Of a DNA stretch of 64,000 bases, positions 7,874 through 16,401 are shown in pieces. The first letter of the stretch is position 1. The number at the start of each line of letters is the position of its first letter. The position numbers and the translations under genes are program-made. The DNA comes from JBMNQH01 sp050944035 (lineage in GTDB: Bacteria; Bacillota; Clostridia; Oscillospirales; Oscillospiraceae): the NCBI GenBank assembly GCA_050944035.1, contig JBMNQH010000001.1, positions 186,001 to 250,000 of the forward strand, given 5' to 3'. A model generated the notes under the pieces. It was not told the DNA's origin, did no database searches, and saw only the letters and a list, made by a program, of their open reading frames with translations.

Positions 7874-9850
7874 ATGAATGATCGTGAAGAATTACGGGCC
7901 TTGCGGGAAACCATCGAGGCGCACAATCGGGCGTACTATGACGAGGATGCCCCGACCATTTCAGACTTTGAGTATGATGCATTGATGCGTCGACTGATCG
8001 AGATGGAAAATGCCCATCCGGACTTACAGACGCCGGACTCTCCGACCCAACATGTCGGCGGTACTCGTAACGAGCAGTTTGCGCCGGTGCGGCATATCGT
8101 ACCGCTGCAGAGCCTGAACGATGTGTTTTCCTTTGAAGAGCTACAGGAATTTGGTATGCGTATTGATGGTATGTTGTCGGGAGCACATCCCTATATTGTG
8201 GAGCCGAAAATTGATGGACTGTCGGTCACGGCGGAGTATGTGAACGGTCACTATGTCCGCGGTGCAACCAGGGGAGATGGCATAACCGGAGAGGACGTAA
8301 CAGAAAATTTGCGTACCATCCGCTCTCTGCCCAAGACGCTGCATGATGCACCGGCACATGTCATTGTACGAGGAGAGGTATATATGGCCCGTGATGTGTT
8401 TGAAGCGCACAACCGTCAGCGGGAGATCGAGGGGCAGGCATTGTTTGCCAATCCAAGAAATGCTGCGGCAGGTTCAATGCGGCAGCTCGACCCGAAGATT
8501 ACAGCTGCGCGCAAGCTGGACTTGATTGTTTTTAACATCCAGGTCGTGGAAGAAATGGAGTATCATACCCATGCCGAAACGCTGGATGCGCTGAAACACT
8601 GGGGCTTTGATGTGGTTCCCTACCAGTGCTGTGATACGATGGAAGACTGTTGTAGGCGGATCGACTGGATTGGCGATCAGCGAGAGCAGTTTCCCTACGA
8701 TATCGATGGTGCGGTGGTCAAAATTGACAGTCTGGAACAGCGTACACAGCTTGGCTCTACAGCGAAAGCGCCTCGTTGGGCGGTTGCCTATAAATATCCG
8801 CCGGAGAAAAAGGAGAGCCGGGTTCTGGACATTGCGGTGCAGGTTGGGCGCACCGGCGTGCTGACGCCGAAGGCTGTGGTGGAGCCTGTCCGTCTGGCGG
8901 GGACCACTGTGACCAATGCCACTTTGCACAATCAGGATTTTATCACCAAAATGGATATCCGCATTGGGGATACCGTGTTGATTCAAAAAGCAGGGGAGAT
9001 CATCCCCGAAGTATTGAGCGTCAATTTCGATAAACGTCCGGAGGGAACCGTTCCCTATCAGTTACCGGCGGTTTGTCCGGAGTGTGGTTCTCCCGTACTG
9101 CGCGATGAAGATGGCGCTGCAATGCGCTGTACAGGCGTCGAGTGTCCGGCACAGTTGCTGCGCCATATTGCACACTTCGCGTCCAGAGAAGCCATGGATA
9201 TCGAGGGACTTGGCATTTCTGTCTGTGAGTCGCTGATTCAGGCGGGGCTTGTTACCTCACCAGCGCAGCTGTATTATCTGGAGGCGGAACCAATTGCCAA
9301 GCTTGATCGCATGGGAGAGAAATCTGCGGCAAAACTGGTTGCCAATATTGCCCGCAGCAGGGAAAATGACTTGTCGCGTCTGTTGTGCGCCTTTGGGATT
9401 CGTCAGGTTGGGCAGAAGGCAGCTAAGGTACTGGCGCGCAGTTTCGGAACCCTCGATGCACTGGCGGCTACGAGTGTGGAGGAATTGACTGCCATTCCCG
9501 ATATTGGTCCTATCACAGCACAGTATATCCGGGCGTGGTTTGACAACCCGCAGTCACAGCGGCAGATTGCCCTGCTGCGTGAGGCCGGCGTTAATATGAC
9601 CAGTCTGGAGGAAGCGCTGGATAACCGGTTTGGCGGTATGACCTTTGTACTGACCGGTGCATTGCAGCAGTTTACCCGCGAAGAGGCCGCCGCAATGATC
9701 GAGCGTTTTGGCGGGAAGGCCTCTTCCTCTGTTTCCAAAAAGACCAGCTACGTGGTTGCTGGAGAAAAGGCGGGCAGCAAGCTGAAAAAGGCGGAACAGC
9801 TCGGCATTCCGGTACTGACGGAGACAGAATTTCTGGAGCTGGTACAATAA
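7874..9850 (+). CDS. ligA: NAD-dependent DNA ligase
   Basis: A 658-residue ligase that seals nicks in replication and repair, using NAD+. Domains in order: Ia ('YYDEDAPTISDFEYD', residues 21-35), adenylation domain with the AMP-accepting Lys112 in 'EPKIDGLS', OB fold, a four-Cys zinc finger ('CPECGSP' and 'CTGVECPAQ'), a helix-hairpin-helix region, and a C-terminal BRCT domain ('FGGMTFVLTGAL'). ATG 7874 has GGAG at 7862-7865 with good spacing; a GTG at 7865 would overlap yunB but lacks a ribosome site. It is the last gene of the operon, followed by a clear terminator. Length and motifs look complete. Confidence 0.96.
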   Translation: MNDREELRALRETIEAHNRAYYDEDAPTISDFEYDALMRRLIEMENAHPDLQTPDSPTQHVGGTRNEQFAPVRHIVPLQSLNDVFSFEELQEFGMRIDGMLSGAHPYIVEPKIDGLSVTAEYVNGHYVRGATRGDGITGEDVTENLRTIRSLPKTLHDAPAHVIVRGEVYMARDVFEAHNRQREIEGQALFANPRNAAAGSMRQLDPKITAARKLDLIVFNIQVVEEMEYHTHAETLDALKHWGFDVVPYQCCDTMEDCCRRIDWIGDQREQFPYDIDGAVVKIDSLEQRTQLGSTAKAPRWAVAYKYPPEKKESRVLDIAVQVGRTGVLTPKAVVEPVRLAGTTVTNATLHNQDFITKMDIRIGDTVLIQKAGEIIPEVLSVNFDKRPEGTVPYQLPAVCPECGSPVLRDEDGAAMRCTGVECPAQLLRHIAHFASREAMDIEGLGISVCESLIQAGLVTSPAQLYYLEAEPIAKLDRMGEKSAAKLVANIARSRENDLSRLLCAFGIRQVGQKAAKVLARSFGTLDALAATSVEELTAIPDIGPITAQYIRAWFDNPQSQRQIALLREAGVNMTSLEEALDNRFGGMTFVLTGALQQFTREEAAAMIERFGGKASSSVSKKTSYVVAGEKAGSKLKKAEQLGIPVLTETEFLELVQ

Positions 9851-9863
9851 GAACAAATAAATA

Positions 9864-9904
9864 AAAAACCGTCTGTGTTTCTATGGAAACGCAGACGGTT
9901 TTTT
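9864..9904 (+). terminator. Rho-independent terminator after ligA
   Basis: Inverted repeat around AACCGTCTGTGTTT and AAACGCAGACGG (arms about 9864-9880 and 9887-9904) followed by a T run. The A run on the left makes it usable in both directions, so it also serves the minus-strand relic ending at 9918. Confidence 0.8.
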
Positions 9905-9917
9905 GTTTTGCGGGAAT

Positions 9918-10523
9918 TCAACGATCCAAGGAAACCCATATTGCGGGACGGACAGCGCCTTGAAAAGTAACAGATTCATTGCTGTAGCATTCACAGACTG
10001 AGCCATGATCGTAAAGACAATTTAAAACATATACGCTTTGACCATTGTAACAGTTAGAGCGCAGCAGTGCTTTATAGCGATAGATGTTGTCCTCTGCATA
10101 TGCAGAGAGCGATGGTGTTGCTGCGGCATAGTCGCTTAGTTCCGTAAATATTTCCGCACAGTGGTGTTGTTCTATCTCATCCATATTCAGAAGAAAGATC
10201 TGGTCAATGGTGTCATTGCTGCCAATAATTTGATACTCTGCATTCTCTGCATTTACTACGGTTGTAGGGAGAATTTTTTCCTGTTCTTCACTTGTGAATG
10301 CCTGGTTCAGAAAGGTATTATTCAGCCAGCTTCGAATTGTACCGGTTCCCCATGTTACCGCTATCTGTTCTGTAGCCAATTCTGATTTGTGATACCGCAA
10401 AGCGTACTGTATTGTAATATATTCCGATGCCGCAACGGCATCCTATTCTTTGAGACACTTGTCTACTTTATTCAATTCTGTCAGCGGATCAGGATGCTGT
10501 TTTAAACCGGAGATGTGATTCAT
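9918..10523 (-). pseudogene. DUF6273-like gene broken by an in-frame amber codon
   Basis: From 10400 to 9918 the minus strand encodes a DUF6273-type C-terminal domain: 'TIRSWLNNTFLNQAFTSEEQ', then 'QIFLLNMDEI', 'YKALLRS' and the closing 'GAVRPAIWVSL'. In the same frame upstream there is a well-supplied start (AGGAGTG then ATG at 10523) giving 26 residues that begin MNHISGL. A TAG at 10443-10445 then interrupts the frame, with coding sense resuming directly after it. The usual N-terminal half of the domain (the '...FGSYEQD...WIVL' region) is absent. I read this as a decayed gene with a deletion and a nonsense mutation. The family's function is unknown. Confidence 0.6.
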
Positions 10524-10747
10524 GGTGCACACTCCTAATGATTTTTATTTATAAATTCGTTGTTCTGTAAGGATAATTTAAAAATATTGTACTAAAGTAT
10601 ATTTTTGTTGTTAATGTATCTGCTTGCGAACATATTTGTGCTTCCGTGCATGCACGGGAATAATCTGTAGAATTTTGACCTTTGGTTTCGTTGATGTTGA
10701 TAGATAATGATTTCTTGCGAAAATATAATAAGAAAATAAGAAAAATA

Positions 10748-10776
10748 TTGACAATTAGGCGAATGTAACATATAGT
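10748..10776 (+). promoter_or_regulatory. Promoter of the HTH-LRR/VWA/MoxR operon
   Basis: TTGACA at 10748-10753, 17-bp spacer, TATAGT at 10771-10776. The predicted start is about 25 bases before the GTG at 10808. The rest of 10524-10747 is AT-rich with no gene seen. Confidence 0.7.
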
Positions 10777-10807
10777 AAACGCAGATAAGGAAAAGGGAGG
10801 TTTGTCT

Positions 10808-12376
10808 GTGAAAGTCAGTTACGATAAATTGTGGAAACTGTTGATCGACCGGAAAGTGAGTGCGGCAGAGCTGCGAAAAGAGACCAGCATGGCTCCGAAC
10901 ACACTGACAAAACTTCGAAAGAACGAGGTGGTGTCCATGACGGTTTTGATGAGCATCTGCGGGTATCTGAATTGTGATATTGGAGATATCTGTGAATTTG
11001 TGCAGGAATTTCTTTCCTATAAAACAGTGGATGGAAAAGTGGTTGCAACAACCATTCCGGAATCTGTGGAAGAGATTCAGCCCTACGCGTTTTCCAGTCT
11101 GGAAGAGATGCAATCTGTCATACTTCCCCAAAGTGTAAAGAAAGTTGGAAGCTGGGCTTTCTACTGGTGCAGTGCACTGCGCAGTATGATCCTGCCGGAT
11201 TCCGTTACAGAGCTGGGAGACGGCGTCTTTCACCGCTGTTCCACTCTGGAAGCTGTGCACCTGCCGCCCAATATCAAACGAATTCGACGGGATCTGTTTC
11301 ATATGTGCAGTGCGCTGCGCAGTGTGAATATTCCGGAGGGTGTGACGGAGATCGGGGACAACGCCTTTTCGCTCTGTCACAGTTTGACCACTTTGACATT
11401 GCCGGATTCTCTGTGCACAATCGGAGAAGCTGCTTTTTCCGGTTGCCGTGGTCTGATGGCGCTGCGTATTCCAGAGCAGGTTGTCAGCATTGGCAGTCAT
11501 GCCTTTGACTGGTGCAACAGCCTGACAGCGATACATATTCCAGCGGCGGTTGCCTTCATTGGAGACTGTGCTTTTGCGGACTGCGATAATTTGGAGACCA
11601 TCACGGTTGCCACGGAGAATGGCAACTATTGTGATCTGGATGGTGTGCTTTATACGGCGGATGGAGAAGAATTGCTTGCCTATCCGAAAGCGCGGGGAAT
11701 GACCGGTTATGATGTAGATACACGCACAACGAAAATTCGGGAAGGCGCGTTTCGGGATTGCTATGATTTGATTCATGTTGTGCTGCCGGATTCTGTACAG
11801 CAGATTGGTGCCGGCGCTTTTTGGTGCTGCAACAGTTTGAAAACATTGGAATTGCCCGATACCATACAGCGGATCGAAAAAGAGGCATTTTGGGGCTGTC
11901 GGAATCTGACGGTTTCCGTGCGTTCTGTAGAGACTGGGAAGATCCTCTATAAAATCTGGATGGGAATGGATGGCGAGGTAATGGAACAGCGCAATATCCT
12001 GGCCGGAGCATGGAATGGGAAACAGGGATATCATTTTGCAGAACTGGATTGCTATTTTCCAGAGATGAAGCGGATGGAAAACCGGATTATGACGGCTTTG
12101 ACCCGTGTGGAGTATCCGGAACAGTTGTCAAAAGAAAGCCGGCAGATGTATCTGGCATTTCTAGAGCAGGAAGCGGTGGCAGTAGGAAAACGGATGATTG
12201 ACCTGGATGATCTGGAACTTCTGATACGCTTTGAACAGTATGGATTTTTTACACAGGAGAAACTGAAGGCTGTGTTGTCCTATGCCAGAATCAAACAGGC
12301 AGTGCCGTTTCTTGCCCATCTCATCAATTATCAAAACGAACAGTTTGGCCATGTAAGATCCAAACTGGAGTTATAG
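10808..12376 (+). CDS. HTH-leucine-rich repeat fusion protein, first gene of a MoxR/VWA unit
   Basis: A 522-residue fusion. Residues 1-65 are a Cro/C1-like helix-turn-helix ('KLWKLLIDRKVSAAELRKE', 'SMAPNTLTKLRKNE', 'LMSICGYLNCDIGDICEF'). Residues about 75-375 are BspA-type leucine-rich repeats (repeated 'I..GAF..C..L..V.LP.SV..IG' pattern, for example 'IREGAFRDCYDLIHVVLPDS'). The last 140 residues are helical and unrecognised. There is no signal peptide, so unlike most BspA-type proteins this one should be cytoplasmic and could bind DNA. GTG 10808 is chosen because GGGAGG lies 7 bases upstream. It precedes a DUF2201/VWA gene by 25 bases and a MoxR ATPase, so it may be the client or adaptor of that chaperone pair, or its regulator. 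Confidence 0.8.
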   Translation: MKVSYDKLWKLLIDRKVSAAELRKETSMAPNTLTKLRKNEVVSMTVLMSICGYLNCDIGDICEFVQEFLSYKTVDGKVVATTIPESVEEIQPYAFSSLEEMQSVILPQSVKKVGSWAFYWCSALRSMILPDSVTELGDGVFHRCSTLEAVHLPPNIKRIRRDLFHMCSALRSVNIPEGVTEIGDNAFSLCHSLTTLTLPDSLCTIGEAAFSGCRGLMALRIPEQVVSIGSHAFDWCNSLTAIHIPAAVAFIGDCAFADCDNLETITVATENGNYCDLDGVLYTADGEELLAYPKARGMTGYDVDTRTTKIREGAFRDCYDLIHVVLPDSVQQIGAGAFWCCNSLKTLELPDTIQRIEKEAFWGCRNLTVSVRSVETGKILYKIWMGMDGEVMEQRNILAGAWNGKQGYHFAELDCYFPEMKRMENRIMTALTRVEYPEQLSKESRQMYLAFLEQEAVAVGKRMIDLDDLELLIRFEQYGFFTQEKLKAVLSYARIKQAVPFLAHLINYQNEQFGHVRSKLEL

Positions 12377-12401
12377 TCAGCCGCACAGCGGGGGATATGA
12401 A

Positions 12402-13766
12402 ATGAAACAACAGGAACAAAAGTCAACTGCGGATCAGCTCCGCGATTTGGCAGAGCAGATTCTGCGTTATGCCAGAGAGAGCATTGTGGTCAACTTCCGA
12501 TATCTTGATGCAGCCCTGTTTTATATGAAAATCCATTGTGTGCCTGGGTACCATGCGGTGGGCATGGACGGACAGATGATTGCCTATGACCCCAGACAGG
12601 TATTGCTGGAGTATAAAGAGGATCGTAACAACATCAACCGTCTATATCTGCACATGGTGTTCCATTGTATCTTCTACCATCCGTTCAACTATGAAAAGCT
12701 GGATCAGATGCTTTGGGATATTGCTTCCGATATTGCCGTTGAGCATGCGATCAATCAGCTTGGCATCCATGGTGTCACAACTGCCCGCGATGGAAAACAG
12801 GAGCGGGAGATTGCAAAGATTGCAGAACAGGTGGGCGCCATTACCGCAGAACGGGTATACCATTATTTGCTGCAACAAAATCTTGACGATACCGGCCGTC
12901 TGCGCATTGGCCGTCTGTTTGCGCGGGATGATCACAGCATCTGGGGACACAGTCAGAAGGAAAGCGGCGAACAGGACGAATCCGGTGATGGAGAGGTGCC
13001 AACCCCTCTGCCGCAGGGTGGAGAGAGCAGCAAAGCACTGGACGATTGGCGAAAAATGAGCGAGAGCATCCAGACGGATTTGGAGACGACCTCTAAAAAA
13101 ATCGGAGATCAAGCCGGTGATCTGACACAAAATTTGCGTGCCTGTAACCGGGAGCATTATGACTACACAGACTTTTTGCGCCGCTTTGCCACGCTGGGTG
13201 AAGTGATACAAATTGACAATGACAGCTTTGACTATGTCTTTTATACATATGGGTTACAGCTGTATGACAATATGCCGTTGATTGAGCCGCTTGAATATCG
13301 GGAAGTAAAACGGATCAAAGAATTCGTGATTGCGATTGATACCTCCGGTTCTGTAGAGGGGGAACTGGTACAGCAGTTTGTGATGAAAACCTATAACATT
13401 CTGAAACAGTCGGAAAATTTTTTTACAAAGATCAATCTTCATATCATACAGTGCGACGCTGAAATACAGGAGGATGTGAAGATTACCTGTCAGGAAGAAT
13501 TTGACCGATACCTTGAGACCATGGAACTACATGGCTTTGGTGGCACCGATTTTCGTCCGGTGTTTGACTATGTTGACGCCCTCTGTGCACAACAAGAGTT
13601 TACAAACCTTAAAGGGTTGATTTACTTCACCGATGGATACGGACAGTATCCAAAGAAAAAGCCGGACTATGATACGGCATTTGTCTTTCTGGATGATGTA
13701 TGCGAGGAGATCGAGGTTCCGGTCTGGGCAATCAAGCTGGTATTAGAACGCAGTGAAATCAAATAG
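12402..13766 (+). CDS. DUF2201 protein: metallopeptidase-like domain plus VWA domain
   Basis: A 454-residue protein of the VWA-like/DUF2201 family. The N-terminal domain has 'YLHMVFHCIFYHPF' (residues about 84-97), which aligns with the H-E-x-x-H...H zinc motif, except that the catalytic Glu is Met. 'LWDIASDIAVEHAINQLG' follows, typical of the family. A low-complexity acidic linker (about 185-215) leads to a C-terminal von Willebrand A domain with the metal-dependent site 'AIDTSGSVEG', the Thr of 'GFGGTDFRP' and 'YFTDGYG'. VWA proteins of this type work with MoxR AAA+ ATPases, and one lies 48 bases downstream. It probably couples ATPase remodelling to a target; peptidase activity is doubtful given the missing Glu. 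Confidence 0.85.
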   Translation: MKQQEQKSTADQLRDLAEQILRYARESIVVNFRYLDAALFYMKIHCVPGYHAVGMDGQMIAYDPRQVLLEYKEDRNNINRLYLHMVFHCIFYHPFNYEKLDQMLWDIASDIAVEHAINQLGIHGVTTARDGKQEREIAKIAEQVGAITAERVYHYLLQQNLDDTGRLRIGRLFARDDHSIWGHSQKESGEQDESGDGEVPTPLPQGGESSKALDDWRKMSESIQTDLETTSKKIGDQAGDLTQNLRACNREHYDYTDFLRRFATLGEVIQIDNDSFDYVFYTYGLQLYDNMPLIEPLEYREVKRIKEFVIAIDTSGSVEGELVQQFVMKTYNILKQSENFFTKINLHIIQCDAEIQEDVKITCQEEFDRYLETMELHGFGGTDFRPVFDYVDALCAQQEFTNLKGLIYFTDGYGQYPKKKPDYDTAFVFLDDVCEEIEVPVWAIKLVLERSEIK

Positions 13767-13814
13767 AGGATGGAGAAATTGTCCCCAGAATATAGACAGG
13801 GAAGGAGAACGACC

Positions 13815-15311
13815 ATGAATATCAAGCAGGCGAAAGAACAGATTCAATATGCCATGATCGCCTATTTCAGCAAGGATGCGTTTGGAAATTACTTGATTCC
13901 GATTGAACGGCAGCGTCCGATTTTTCTTTTGGGTGCGCCTGGAATTGGAAAGACTGCGATTATGGAACAGATTGCACAGGAGCTGGGTGTGGGTTTGGTT
14001 TCTTACTCTATGACGCATCATACCCGTCAGAGTGCGTTGGGGTTGCCGTTTATCGTACAGAAAACATATGGCGGCAGAGAATACAGCGTCTCAGAATATA
14101 CCATGAGCGAAATCATTGCTTCGGTTTACGATATGATGGAAACCACCGGTGTCAAGGAAGGCATTTTGTTCCTGGATGAAATCAACTGTGTTTCCGAGAC
14201 ATTGGCACCGGCCATGCTTCAGTTCCTGCAATATAAAGTGTTTGGTCGGCACCGTGTTCCGGACGGCTGGATTGTTGTCACAGCCGGCAATCCGCCGGAA
14301 TATAACAAATCCGTGCGTGAATTTGACACCGTAACCTGGGATCGCTTGAAGCGGGTCGAAGTCGAACCCGATTTTGACGTTTGGAAAGAATATGCGTATC
14401 GGAAGGGTGTCCATCCCGCAGTGATGACCTATCTGGAAATCCGGAAATCCCATTTTTACCGAATGGAAACCACAGTGGACGGCAAACGCTTTGTAACGGC
14501 ACGTGGCTGGGATGATCTTTCCGCTATGATTAAACTCTATGAGCAGAATGGTCTGCCGGTGGACGGTTTGTTGATCGGACAGTATTTGCAGAACGAAAAG
14601 ATTGCAAAGGAATTTGCAAACTATTACGATCTTTATAACAAATATAAGGCAGATTATCGGGTTGACGAAATCCTTTCGGGCGAGGTATCCCAGGAGATCC
14701 GGGATCGTGCTGCGAACGCGGAATTTGACGAGTGCTTGGCACTGCTTGGTATGCTGCTGGATCAGATCAGTGCAGAACTGCATACAGTCCTACAGAACGA
14801 TCAGACACTGAACGCATTGTTTGCGATTCTCAAAGAGGTCAAAGAGGCAGTGAGGTCGGATGCTTTGAATATAATTGTAATTTTGGATAAAAAAATTGCA
14901 GAACAGGAACAAATCCTGGAAAAAGGACGGGCGAGCAATGCGCTGTCGGGTGAACGGCAGCAAATTTGCCGGGTTCTCTGTCAGATTTTGGAGGAACAGA
15001 AAAAGCACGTTCTATTGACAAATGGAGACTTTGCCGTGGTCAAACAGGATTTTGATGAGAGAATTGCAACGCAGGAAAAAGAAGCAGAACGCGCCGGCGA
15101 GCGGCTCAACAACCTGTTTTCCTTCTGTGAATCGGTATTCCACGACGGCAATGAACTGTTGATTCTGGTGACAGAACTGACCATCAATCCGCACAGTTCC
15201 GCGTATATCAGCCGCTATGGGTGTGATAAATACTTTGCGCATAATGAAGAGCTTATGCTCCATGAGCGTGAAATGGATCTAATGCAACAGGTGGAACAGC
15301 TGAATGTATAA
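13815..15311 (+). CDS. MoxR-type AAA+ ATPase
   Basis: A 498-residue AAA+ ATPase. The first 300 residues contain Walker A 'GAPGIGKTAIM' (near residue 41), Walker B 'GILFLDEINCV', a sensor-1 segment 'WIVVTAGNPPEYN', and a lid domain beginning near 'RGWDDLSAMI'. The final 200 residues are helical, with coiled-coil character (repeated E/K-rich heptads such as 'EQEQILEKGRA'), longer than an ordinary MoxR protein. MoxR proteins usually pair with a VWA protein to mature or remodel targets (RavA-ViaA, NorQ-NorD, CbbQ-CbbO are known pairs), and the VWA partner is directly upstream. ATG 13815 is supported by AAGGAG 7 bases before; an upstream in-frame ATG at 13770 lacks a ribosome site. Confidence 0.88.
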   Translation: MNIKQAKEQIQYAMIAYFSKDAFGNYLIPIERQRPIFLLGAPGIGKTAIMEQIAQELGVGLVSYSMTHHTRQSALGLPFIVQKTYGGREYSVSEYTMSEIIASVYDMMETTGVKEGILFLDEINCVSETLAPAMLQFLQYKVFGRHRVPDGWIVVTAGNPPEYNKSVREFDTVTWDRLKRVEVEPDFDVWKEYAYRKGVHPAVMTYLEIRKSHFYRMETTVDGKRFVTARGWDDLSAMIKLYEQNGLPVDGLLIGQYLQNEKIAKEFANYYDLYNKYKADYRVDEILSGEVSQEIRDRAANAEFDECLALLGMLLDQISAELHTVLQNDQTLNALFAILKEVKEAVRSDALNIIVILDKKIAEQEQILEKGRASNALSGERQQICRVLCQILEEQKKHVLLTNGDFAVVKQDFDERIATQEKEAERAGERLNNLFSFCESVFHDGNELLILVTELTINPHSSAYISRYGCDKYFAHNEELMLHEREMDLMQQVEQLNV

Positions 15312-15334
15312 TTGGAAAAGAGAGTATCGCTTGT

Positions 15335-15383
15335 AATCAGACAACGAGACGCCCACATTTTGCGGGCGTCTCGTTGTCTGATT
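15335..15383. terminator. Perfect 20-bp hairpin after the MoxR gene
   Basis: Arms 15335-15354 and 15364-15383 are perfectly complementary with a 9-base loop. It separates the convergent MoxR gene and the pyridoxamine-oxidase-like gene. The flanks are not T-rich, so termination efficiency is uncertain. Confidence 0.65.
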
Positions 15384-15418
15384 GTCTATGTCTCGATAAT
15401 AATTGATAGCTTGCAGAA

Positions 15419-15820
15419 TTACAGACTGTACTCCTTGGGCGGATTACCAGAGAAGTCTGCGATTACCGCATGTGCTTCTTCCAAATAAAATACCTGAAAG
15501 ATAGGATTGGTGGCCTCACCGTACTGACTCTTCACGATAGGATTGGCAATGCACAGCTCTTTTGCAGCCATGTTGTTTTCAAAAATTGCTTTGCCATTCA
15601 GACGAATCCAAGCGTAAGTGGAGCTCGATACAGAGATCTCAATATGGGGATTTTGCTGCATGTCTTTGTACACATTTTTCTGGTTGCTGGTGCAGAACCA
15701 CAGCTTGCCGTCCATTTCACCGGCGAACATAAAAGGCCGGCACTTGGCTTTCCCGTCTTGGCCGATTGTGGCCAGATACTGTACGGGATTCTCCTGCAAA
15801 AACTTTACAACTTCGTTCAT
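15419..15820 (-). CDS. Pyridoxamine 5'-phosphate oxidase-like flavin protein
   Basis: A 133-residue split-barrel protein of the PPOx superfamily. The N-terminal 'FLQENPVQYLATIGQDGKAK' stretch with 'RPFMFAGE' and 'LWFCTSNQKNVYKDM' is typical of small FMN- or F420-binding oxidoreductases. The substrate is unknown, and there is no reason to assume vitamin B6 salvage. ATG 15820 is used because a GAGGGGG site lies about 9 bases upstream. It is transcribed divergently from an HxlR regulator. The -35 of its probable promoter is covered by a 32-bp dyad, so redox or quinone stress control by HxlR is likely. Confidence 0.85.
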   Translation of the reverse strand: MNEVVKFLQENPVQYLATIGQDGKAKCRPFMFAGEMDGKLWFCTSNQKNVYKDMQQNPHIEISVSSSTYAWIRLNGKAIFENNMAAKELCIANPIVKSQYGEATNPIFQVFYLEEAHAVIADFSGNPPKEYSL

Positions 15821-15884
15821 TTTTTGTTTCCCCCTCGGAAGAATTTTGTTTGCTTGAAACTTGCTTTTGTTTCTTGCTGTGCTT

Positions 15885-15940
15885 ATAATACGGTTGTAAA
15901 AATCTTTTGTAAAGTAAGCACAACATTGTGCCGTAGTTAC
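15885..15940 (-). promoter_or_regulatory. HxlR-type operator overlapping the oxidase promoter
   Basis: A 32-bp dyad at 15909-15940 reads GTAA-N5-GCACAA, CA, TTGTGC-N5-TTAC. The minus-strand promoter TTTACA (plus 15908-15913), 17 bp, TATTAT (plus 15885-15890) has its -35 inside the dyad's left edge. Binding of the divergently encoded HxlR dimer here would block the oxidase gene. Confidence 0.6.
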
Positions 15941-15975
15941 CAAAAAGATACCATTGGAAAAGGGAGGCGGTTTGT

Positions 15976-16311
15976 ATGGAGATTACAGCGGATGGAAAGG
16001 AATTGCCAGTCTGTCCGGTAGAGACAACATTGATGCTTATCAGCAGCAAATGGAAAGTACTGATTTTACGCGATCTTATGCCCGGAACGAAACGGTTCGG
16101 CGAATTGAAAAGATCCATTGGTCATGTAACACAGAAGGTGTTAACCACGCAACTGCGGGAGATGGAAGCTGCTGGACTTTTGACAAGAACCGTCTATGCG
16201 GAAGTTCCTCCGCGTGTGGAGTATACGCTGACAGAACTGGGGTATAGTTTGCAACCCATTTTGGATGCCATGTGGGCTTGGGGAGAACAGTATAAGGCGA
16301 AGAATGCGTAG
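15976..16311 (+). CDS. HxlR-family winged-helix regulator
   Basis: A 111-residue HxlR/DUF24 winged-helix protein: 'CPVETTLMLISSKWKVLILRD' at the start of the domain with the conserved Cys near residue 13, then 'KRFGELKRSIGHVTQKVLTT', 'LREMEAAGLLTR' and 'PPRVEYTLTELG'. The N-terminal Cys is where family members such as HypR and YodB sense thiol stress. GGGAGG upstream sets the ATG. The divergent partner is a flavin oxidase, a common arrangement for this family, and the shared dyad is the likely operator. Confidence 0.92.
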   Translation: MEITADGKELPVCPVETTLMLISSKWKVLILRDLMPGTKRFGELKRSIGHVTQKVLTTQLREMEAAGLLTRTVYAEVPPRVEYTLTELGYSLQPILDAMWAWGEQYKAKNA

Positions 16312-16401
16312 TTGGAACAACAGGAACTGTGACCAAAACCGGGGGATGTTTTTGATCTTTGTTCTCTTATATAACATTTCCTCAAAAAAGGAGGGTACCT
16401 T

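Noticed and set aside
10443..10445. TAG in the DUF6273 relic read as pyrrolysine
   Set aside because: No pyrrolysine genes or methylamine methyltransferase context in the window, and half of the domain is missing.
10592..12034. A 480-codon minus-strand frame over the LRR gene
   Set aside because: The LRR repeats give a regular antisense pattern; the plus-strand gene has the promoter, ribosome site and recognisable domains.
10808..12376. The LRR protein as a secreted surface antigen
   Set aside because: It has no signal peptide or anchor and begins with a DNA-binding helix-turn-helix, so a cytoplasmic role fits better.
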